From Rosettibacter firmus (GTDB lineage: Bacteria > Bacteroidota > Ignavibacteria > Ignavibacteriales > Melioribacteraceae), in NCBI RefSeq assembly GCF_036860695.1, contig NZ_JAYKGJ010000005.1:62001-126000 (forward strand): a stretch of 64,000 bases of DNA, given 5' to 3'. Shown one piece after another: positions 58,666 through 64,000 of this stretch (the stretch's first letter is position 1; every line of letters starts with the position of its first letter). Below the pieces are notes generated by a model. That model saw only the letters and a list, made by a program, of their open reading frames with translations, was not told the origin of the DNA and searched no databases. A program made the translations under genes and the position numbers.

Positions 58666-59295
58666 TTAACTATAACTTCTGAAAACACCAATTACTTTTC
58701 CTATTATCGAAAAGTCATCGGTATTTTCAACAAGTATTGGTTTATAATTTTCATTTTCTGGTACGAGGTAAATTCTGCCATTTTCAATAACAAATCTTTT
58801 CATAGTTGCTTCGTCTCCCAGTAAGGCTATTATGATATCACCATTTTGTGCTTCCCTTTGAGGTTGTACAATTACTAAATCTCCTTCAAGTATACCTGCG
58901 TTTTTCATACTATCGCCACGCACCTTTAAGCCAAAGCATTCATTACGATTTCCAATTAAATTTTTGTCGATTGAAAGATTGCCTTCAATATTTTCTTCTG
59001 CCAGCAACGGAATACCAGCAGCTACTCGTCCAACAATTGGAATTTCAACAATATTTTGTTCTTCTGTTGGTGTATTATTTACAACTAAAGATAATGTTCT
59101 ACTGGCTCTTGACTCATTACTTAAATAACCTTTTTTAATTAATGCATCGATATGACGCTTTACACCAAATGTACTTGAAATATTGAATTTTTTCCCGATC
59201 TCTCGATAAGTGGGTGGATAACCATTAAAATCCACATAGTCTTGAATGAAATCGAGGATTTCTTTCTGGCGTTGTGTGATTTTTTGGTTTTTCAT
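58666..59295 (-). CDS. lexA: LexA repressor
   Basis: SOS repressor with self-cleavage. It is 209 residues from the ATG at 59295; an ATG at 59307 would add four residues. Winged-helix domain: ITQRQKEILDFIQDYVDFNGYPPTYREIGKKF. Cleavage site RVAAGIP (Ala93-Gly94), catalytic Ser129 in RGDSMKNAGI, Lys166 in EATMKRF. Two LexA-type boxes lie in its own promoter region, so it is probably autoregulated. Confidence 0.96.
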   Translation of the reverse strand: MKNQKITQRQKEILDFIQDYVDFNGYPPTYREIGKKFNISSTFGVKRHIDALIKKGYLSNESRASRTLSLVVNNTPTEEQNIVEIPIVGRVAAGIPLLAEENIEGNLSIDKNLIGNRNECFGLKVRGDSMKNAGILEGDLVIVQPQREAQNGDIIIALLGDEATMKRFVIENGRIYLVPENENYKPILVENTDDFSIIGKVIGVFRSYS

Positions 59296-59300
59296 AATAG

Positions 59301-59348
59301 TGCTCATTTGTTCACTGTTAATATAGTGAACAAATGTTCAGGTGTCAA
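59301..59348 (-). promoter_or_regulatory. lexA promoter with two LexA-type operators
   Basis: On the minus strand: TTGACA (59348-59343), 17-bp spacer, TATATT (59325-59320). The spacer contains TGAACA-AA-TGTTCA (59327-59340). A second box, TGAACA-AA-TGAGCA, spans 59301-59314, ending 5 bp before the chosen start and covering the alternative ATG at 59307. A 9-bp perfect inverted repeat (TTGTTCACT/AGTGAACAA, 59308-59316 and 59325-59333) links the two. The box is like the Gram-positive GAAC-N4-GTTC type. Confidence 0.8.
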
Positions 59349-59427
59349 GTAAATTTTTAATTGGTAGGAATTTTTTAATTAAATGGGATTCAGTTTTTTA
59401 AGAATTTATTTTAGAATGCAGGCTTAT

Positions 59428-59458
59428 AAAAAAAGTCGTAGCATAATTTGCTACGACT
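59428..59458 (-). terminator. Rho-independent terminator after ilvE
   Basis: Perfect 10-bp stem AGTCGTAGCA / TGCTACGACT (59434-59443, 59449-59458) with a 5-nt loop. An A-run at 59428-59434 gives a U-run for minus-strand transcripts. It lies about 26 bp after the ilvE stop. Confidence 0.93.
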
Positions 59459-59484
59459 ACGTATTTAAATTTTATTTTAGAAAA

Positions 59485-60555
59485 TTAATCTACATACGTA
59501 ATCCATCCATATCTATCTTCTATTTTACCATATTGAATTCCAGTAAGCTCTTCATAAAGTTTAGTTGCCAGCTCGCCGGGTTTTGTATCGTTAAATTGTA
59601 AAATTTTATCATTGTATTTTAATCGACTAACAGAAGAAATAACAGCTGCAGTTCCAGTGCCAAATATTTCTAATAATTTCCCATTATTATAAGCATCAAT
59701 AACTTCATGAATAGAGATAAGTCGTTCTGTTACATTATATCCCCAATCTTTCAACAATTGAATAACAGACATTCTTGTTATTCCAGGTAAAATTGAACCG
59801 CTGAGCATGGGTGTAGCAACTTCATCTTTAAATCTTACAAATATATTCATAGCACCTACTTCTTCAATGTAATTTTGTTCTATTGCATCTAGCCAGAGTA
59901 CCTGAGAATAACCTTCATCTTTAGCTTCGGATTGTGCTAATAGTCCTGCAGCATAATTACCTGCAGCTTTGCAATCACCTGTTCCTTTTCTTACAGCACG
60001 AACATATTTATCTGTAACCATAATTGGTACTGGCAGGAATCCTTCGGGATAGTATGGACCAACTGGACTTAAAATTATCATAAACTTATAATTATTCGAA
60101 GCTCGAACACCAAAACATGGTTCAGTAGCAATTATAAAAGGTCTAATATAAAGTGAATAACCGGGTTTTGAAGGAATCCAGTCTTTATCGATTCTTACAA
60201 GTTCTTTGATAGCTTTTAATGCAAGTTCAGGTTCAACTTCTGGAATGCATAATCTTCTTGCAGAACGATTCAATCTTTTTACATTTTCTTCCGGTCTGAA
60301 TAAAGCAATTTTTCCGTTGACTTGTTTATAAGCTTTTAATCCTTCGAATATTGCCTGTCCATAATGAAAGACCATTGCAGCTGGACTTATACTTAAATCA
60401 TGAAATTTTTTTATTGTAGGTTTCTGCCAACCACCGTTTGATTCATCATAATCCATCTCGAAAATGTGGTCGGTAAAAATTTTACCAAAGACAAGATTTT
60501 CCGGAAGCTCAACTTTTGATTTTCGTTCAACTTTTTCAATAATAAAATCTTCCAT
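59485..60555 (-). CDS. ilvE: Branched-chain amino-acid aminotransferase
   Basis: PLP enzyme making or degrading Leu, Ile and Val. It is 356 residues long. Motifs: FHYGQAIFEGLKAYKQ, FRPEENVKRLNRSARR, the lysine region GDCKAAGNYAAGLLAQ, YIEEVGAMNIFV, and the C-terminal EIFGTGTAAVISSV. Typical of the larger BCAT form. The ATG at 60555 is preferred; 60570 and 60597 are alternatives. Confidence 0.95.
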   Translation of the reverse strand: MEDFIIEKVERKSKVELPENLVFGKIFTDHIFEMDYDESNGGWQKPTIKKFHDLSISPAAMVFHYGQAIFEGLKAYKQVNGKIALFRPEENVKRLNRSARRLCIPEVEPELALKAIKELVRIDKDWIPSKPGYSLYIRPFIIATEPCFGVRASNNYKFMIILSPVGPYYPEGFLPVPIMVTDKYVRAVRKGTGDCKAAGNYAAGLLAQSEAKDEGYSQVLWLDAIEQNYIEEVGAMNIFVRFKDEVATPMLSGSILPGITRMSVIQLLKDWGYNVTERLISIHEVIDAYNNGKLLEIFGTGTAAVISSVSRLKYNDKILQFNDTKPGELATKLYEELTGIQYGKIEDRYGWITYVD

Positions 60556-60675
60556 TTTGTTCACCATCATTGTTTGATATATATTTTTTTTCTGCAATAT
60601 ATATGAAATTAATTAGTAATTGGCAATAAGAAAAGTTTTTAATTAATTTAAAAAACAAAAAGGATTTAAAATGAA

Positions 60676-61512
60676 ATGTTATTTAAACGCGTAGGTTTAG
60701 CTTTTACATTTTCTCCAAATGCATTTGCACTTTTAAGAATTGCATTGAGATTAAAAAAATTATTTAATTCTGATTTTTTTATTATTCATGCTGGAGAAGA
60801 TACATTAGAATATCGTACAAAAATTTCTCAAATGATTCAAAGCAGTGAATTTTTTGACAATGATTATGAAATTATAATTAAAAAAGAAGAACCCGTAAAA
60901 TTAATATCAGATGTTTGTAAAGAAAAAAATATTGATTTACTAATTTGTGGAGCTTTAGAAAAAGAAAGTATATTGAAATATTATCTTGGTTCGGTAGCAA
61001 GAAAATTAATGCATGAAGTTACAAGTTCTATTCTTGTAATTGTGAATCCTCAAAATATCATAAGTCCATTCAAAAAATTTTGTGTAAATATTGATTATTC
61101 TCAAGCGGGAGAGTATGCTGTAAAAAAAGCTTTTGAGTTTGCCAAACTGGAAAAAGCAGATGAATTTATACTTGTTCGAGAATTTCAAATCCCAGGTCTT
61201 GCAATTACAATCTATGATGGTGGTGAAGTTAATAAAACTGAGAAGACAAGAATTGAATATCAAAAAGAAGAAGAAGAAAAACTGAAAGTATTTTCTGATG
61301 AACTAAATCTTACAGGTTTGAACATAAAAAGAGTATGTCTTTATGGTAAACAGGGCTGGGAATTAAAACAATACGCAAAAGATTCTGCTAGCGATTTGCT
61401 TGTATTATCTTCGCCTCCTAAAAAATTAAAACTATTTGATAAATTATTTCAACATGATATTGAAATAATTTTGAATCAACTCCCCTGTTCATTATTAATT
61501 ATTCGTTCCTGA
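60676..61512 (+). CDS. Universal stress protein, tandem-domain
   Basis: 278 residues, two UspA-like domains. The first (1-150) ends with GALEKESILKYYLGSVARKLMHEVTSSILVI, an ATP-binding-loop pattern (G-x-G-S); the second (about 155-278) ends LPCSLLIIRS with a weaker nucleotide loop. It is followed 9 bp downstream by a CPA2 antiporter, so the Usp domain may sense ATP or control that transporter. Confidence 0.85.
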   Translation: MLFKRVGLAFTFSPNAFALLRIALRLKKLFNSDFFIIHAGEDTLEYRTKISQMIQSSEFFDNDYEIIIKKEEPVKLISDVCKEKNIDLLICGALEKESILKYYLGSVARKLMHEVTSSILVIVNPQNIISPFKKFCVNIDYSQAGEYAVKKAFEFAKLEKADEFILVREFQIPGLAITIYDGGEVNKTEKTRIEYQKEEEEKLKVFSDELNLTGLNIKRVCLYGKQGWELKQYAKDSASDLLVLSSPPKKLKLFDKLFQHDIEIILNQLPCSLLIIRS

Positions 61513-61521
61513 AGGATATTT

Positions 61522-63207
61522 ATGCAAATGTCTTCTAATGAAATAACAATCTTTTTGGTTAGTATAAGTATCATTCTACTTTTTGCAAGAGGGTTTGGAG
61601 AGTTATTAAGATTAATTAAACAACCTATTGTTATTGGAGAAATAATAGCAGGAATATTTTTAGGACCAACAATTTTTGGTAAAATTTTTCCAGAGAGCTA
61701 TAACCTTCTTTTTCACCAATCTCAAACAGTATCAATTGCACTTCATGGATTAACAACTTTAGGAGTTGTAATGTTACTGTTGATAACAGGAATTGAAATA
61801 GATATATCATTAATGATTAAACAAGGGAAAAAACCATTTTTAATAAGTTTGTTTGGAGTTCTTTTTCCTTTCCTTATAGGTTTTTTTGCTTCTTACTTTT
61901 TTCCAAAAAATTTTGGCTTAATAAATTCTGAAATGCATCTTATTTATTCTCTTTTCATAGGTACTGCTCTTTCAGTTACTGCTTTACCAGTTGTTGCCAG
62001 GACATTAATGGAATTAAACATTTTCAAGTCTGAAATAGGCTCTTCTATTATAACAGCTGCTATGTTAATCGATCTAATTGGCTGGCTGATTTTTTCTGTT
62101 TTACTGGGAATAATTGGGAAAACTCATTCACAAAATTTTGAAGTATATGAAATTATTGTATATCTAATTTTCTTTGCTTTAGCAGTATTCTTCTTATTCA
62201 GAAAATTATTTGATTATATTCTTGGCTTTTCAAATAAATATCTCTCAAATCCAGGAGGCTTATTAAATATTATATTCATACTTGGATTTTTAGGTGCTGC
62301 ATTTACTGAGTATATAGGAATTCATGCAATTTTTGGAGCATTTATAGTTGGAATCGCAATAGGTGATTCAGGTTATTTAAAAGAAAATATTCGAGAGATT
62401 TTAAACCAATTTATAACGAATATTTTTGCTCCTCTGTTTTTTGTAACAGTAGGATTAAAAATAAACTTTATCGATAATTTCGATTTACTTCTTGTTATAA
62501 TGTTTATTTCATTATCCATTGCAGGAAAAATTACTGGTGCTTTTCTGGGTGGATATTTATCTGGCTTCAACAAAAACGATTCATTTATTATTGCATTTGG
62601 TTTGAATGCACATGGTACAATTGAACTTATTCTTGGAACAATAGCATATGAATCGGGATTGATAAACGAAAAAGTGTTTGTAGCTTTAATAATTATGGCA
62701 ATAGTTACAACATTATCCAGTGCACCATTAATGAGTTTATTTATTAAAAAAGCACAAACAATCATAAAATTATCTAATTTGATAAAACCTGAGAACATTA
62801 TTTTTACAGATATAAATGATAAAGAAGAACTGATAAAAATACTTTGTAAAAATATTTCTCAATACAATGGGATTGATTTTCAAAATTTATTTAAACGTGT
62901 GCTTGAAAGAGAAAAACTAATTTCAACAGGACTTGAAAACTCAATTGCTATACCTCATGCAAGGCTTAAAATAAAGAAACCTTTAGCTGCGATTGCTATT
63001 CATAAACAGGGTCTGGATTTTGATTCTATTGATAAACTACCTGCAAAAATTATAATACTTTTAATTACACCAGAAGATAATCCGGAAATACAACTGGAAC
63101 TCATTTCAGAAATTGCTATGAAGTTTGGTAATAAAAAAGTTGTAGAAGATTTAGTATCTGCAAAAGATTCTAAAGATGTAATTTATAAAATCAAACAACT
63201 TTATTAG
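61522..63207 (+). CDS. CPA2-type Na+(K+)/H+ antiporter fused to PTS EIIA-like domain
   Basis: 561 residues. About 12 membrane helices (1-420) of the Na+/H+ exchanger family: LIKQPIVIGEIIAGIFLGPT, SVTALPVVARTLMEL, FGLNAHGTIELILG. A cytosolic C-terminus (about 430-561) resembles a fructose/mannitol-type EIIA: LISTGLENSIAIPHARLK with the phosphorylatable His479, then LLITPEDNPEIQLELISEIA. This suggests control of ion transport by PTS phosphorylation. No other PTS gene is in the window. Confidence 0.88.
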   Translation: MQMSSNEITIFLVSISIILLFARGFGELLRLIKQPIVIGEIIAGIFLGPTIFGKIFPESYNLLFHQSQTVSIALHGLTTLGVVMLLLITGIEIDISLMIKQGKKPFLISLFGVLFPFLIGFFASYFFPKNFGLINSEMHLIYSLFIGTALSVTALPVVARTLMELNIFKSEIGSSIITAAMLIDLIGWLIFSVLLGIIGKTHSQNFEVYEIIVYLIFFALAVFFLFRKLFDYILGFSNKYLSNPGGLLNIIFILGFLGAAFTEYIGIHAIFGAFIVGIAIGDSGYLKENIREILNQFITNIFAPLFFVTVGLKINFIDNFDLLLVIMFISLSIAGKITGAFLGGYLSGFNKNDSFIIAFGLNAHGTIELILGTIAYESGLINEKVFVALIIMAIVTTLSSAPLMSLFIKKAQTIIKLSNLIKPENIIFTDINDKEELIKILCKNISQYNGIDFQNLFKRVLEREKLISTGLENSIAIPHARLKIKKPLAAIAIHKQGLDFDSIDKLPAKIIILLITPEDNPEIQLELISEIAMKFGNKKVVEDLVSAKDSKDVIYKIKQLY

Positions 63208-63232
63208 TTTTGTTAAAAAAATAATTTTATAT

Positions 63233-64000
63233 ATGATAGTTAATGTCGTACAAAAGATAGGCAAAAAAACAATAGACTTTTTACAGGAAAGTGGTCAGAT
63301 ATTTAAGTTAATGGGAGAAATTTTTTTCTATGCACCTTCCTTAGTTAAAGGACGTAGGAATTTCTTTTTTCAAATGGAACATATAGGAGTAAATTCTATC
63401 CCTCTTGTTTTTATAATTGCAATATTCACTGGAGCAGTATCAGCCTGGCAGGCAGCATATCAACTGAAAGGGCTCGCACCTCTATCTTTTTTAGGAGCTG
63501 CTACAAGTCGAGCAATTATAACTGAGTTAGGACCTGTTCTTACTGCAATTGTAATTGCAGGTAGAGTAGGAGCTTCAATTGCTGCAGAGCTGGGTTCAAT
63601 GAAAGTTACTGAACAAATTGATGCTTTAGAAACTATGGGAATAAGTCCTGTTAGGTTTTTAGCTACACCAAGATTTTTTGCTGCTATTATTATGATGCCC
63701 ATTCTTGTAATATTTGCTAATGTGATTGCAACAATTGGTGCATACTTTATATCAAACTTTTTTTTGGGAGTTTCTTTTAATGTTTTTTTCGAATCTGTTA
63801 GAAGATATTTTGTATTTGGTGATTTTCTCTTTGGATTATTTAAAGGGATGGTATTTGGAGCAGTAACTTCACTTCTTGGATGTCATATTGGATTTAGAAC
63901 AGAAGGAGGAGCCGAAGGCGTCGGATTATCTACAATTCGTTCTTTTGTTCTTAGTTCTGCCTGTATTTTAATTTTAGATTATTTTTTGTGGACAATAATT
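63233..64000 (+). CDS. MlaE-family ABC transporter permease, 3' truncated
   Basis: An open frame from ATG 63233 to the window edge (256 codons, no stop). MlaE permease of the phospholipid-transport ABC system: an N-terminal amphipathic region, then IPLVFIIAIFTGAVSAWQAAYQL, the family box RAIITELGPVLTAIVIAGRVGASIAAELGSM, KVTEQIDALETMGISPVRFLATPR, and GAVTSLLGCHIGFRTEGGAEGVG near the edge. It lies 25 bp after the antiporter gene. An MlaF ATPase would be expected downstream. Confidence 0.92.
   Translation, partial: MIVNVVQKIGKKTIDFLQESGQIFKLMGEIFFYAPSLVKGRRNFFFQMEHIGVNSIPLVFIIAIFTGAVSAWQAAYQLKGLAPLSFLGAATSRAIITELGPVLTAIVIAGRVGASIAAELGSMKVTEQIDALETMGISPVRFLATPRFFAAIIMMPILVIFANVIATIGAYFISNFFLGVSFNVFFESVRRYFVFGDFLFGLFKGMVFGAVTSLLGCHIGFRTEGGAEGVGLSTIRSFVLSSACILILDYFLWTII

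Noticed and set aside
59383-59601. Plus-strand ORF over the lexA-ilvE gap
   Set aside because: It runs through the ilvE terminator and antisense to the ilvE end; composition is not protein-like.
60598-60675. Divergent promoter or operator between ilvE and the Usp gene
   Set aside because: Only AT-rich sequence; no convincing -35/-10 pair or palindrome.
63460-63702. Minus-strand ORF of 80 residues near the right end
   Set aside because: Antisense to the clear MlaE permease frame, which is open to the window edge.

Overview
The window is about 64 kb of AT-rich DNA, almost fully coding and mostly transcribed from the + strand. Gene content suggests a Gram-negative member of the Bacteroidota/Chlorobi group, most likely Ignavibacteria. 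The signs are a type IX secretion (T9SS) sorting domain on a surface protein, a PorV/UPF0164-type outer-membrane protein, a CarboxypepD_reg-type TonB receptor, a GWxTD-family protein, and an F-ATPase operon that ends after the gamma gene. Clear Shine-Dalgarno sequences, frequent TTG starts, a LexA gene and a TTGACA-N17-TATATT promoter argue against a typical Bacteroidetes. This placement is inference; no search was run.

Layout. 1-550: end of an outer-membrane beta-barrel gene. 552-18652: envelope polysaccharide locus with RmlB, an export protein, a Wzz-like protein, two flippases, a Wzy-like polymerase, GT4 and GT2 glycosyltransferases, a polyprenyl-phosphate sugar-phosphate transferase, a GT2 fused to a degenerate copy of such a transferase, LhgO, AccA and a YbgC-type thioesterase. 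18656-19426: dUTPase fused to a two-helix membrane domain. 19436-20016: six tandem ~100-bp repeats. 20067-26209: dnaE, an enoyl-ACP reductase-like SDR, acyl-CoA dehydrogenase, thioredoxin. 26505-33966: possible leader peptide, TonB receptor, T9SS cargo-like protein and PorV-like protein, closed by a strong terminator. 34144-38686: GWxTD protein, LpxL-type acyltransferase, GT9 heptosyltransferase, M23 peptidase and bactofilin. 38679-43974: F-ATPase genes from atpZ to atpG. 44027-47680: ffh, rpsP, khpA, rimM, trmD, rplS. 47725-53217: MqnA-like protein, a small hypothetical, DedA-family protein, acyl-CoA synthetase, tRNA-Arg(CCU) with two decayed partial copies, enolase. 53314-57930: SDR lacking the usual active site, FAD dehydrogenase, two related small unknown proteins, two beta-barrels. 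57985-59348 (minus): lexA operon with a mini WYL-like protein and an unknown nuclease-like protein. 59485-64000: ilvE (minus), a universal stress protein with a CPA2 antiporter-EIIA fusion, and a truncated MlaE-type permease.

The best candidates for something new are the LexA-controlled three-gene operon with two LexA-type boxes (one inside the promoter spacer, one just upstream of the start), the six-unit inverted-repeat array before dnaE, the membrane-anchored dUTPase, the glycosyltransferase/pseudo-phosphoglycosyltransferase fusion, and the paired small unknown proteins at 55990-56600. All product names come from motif recognition by eye.
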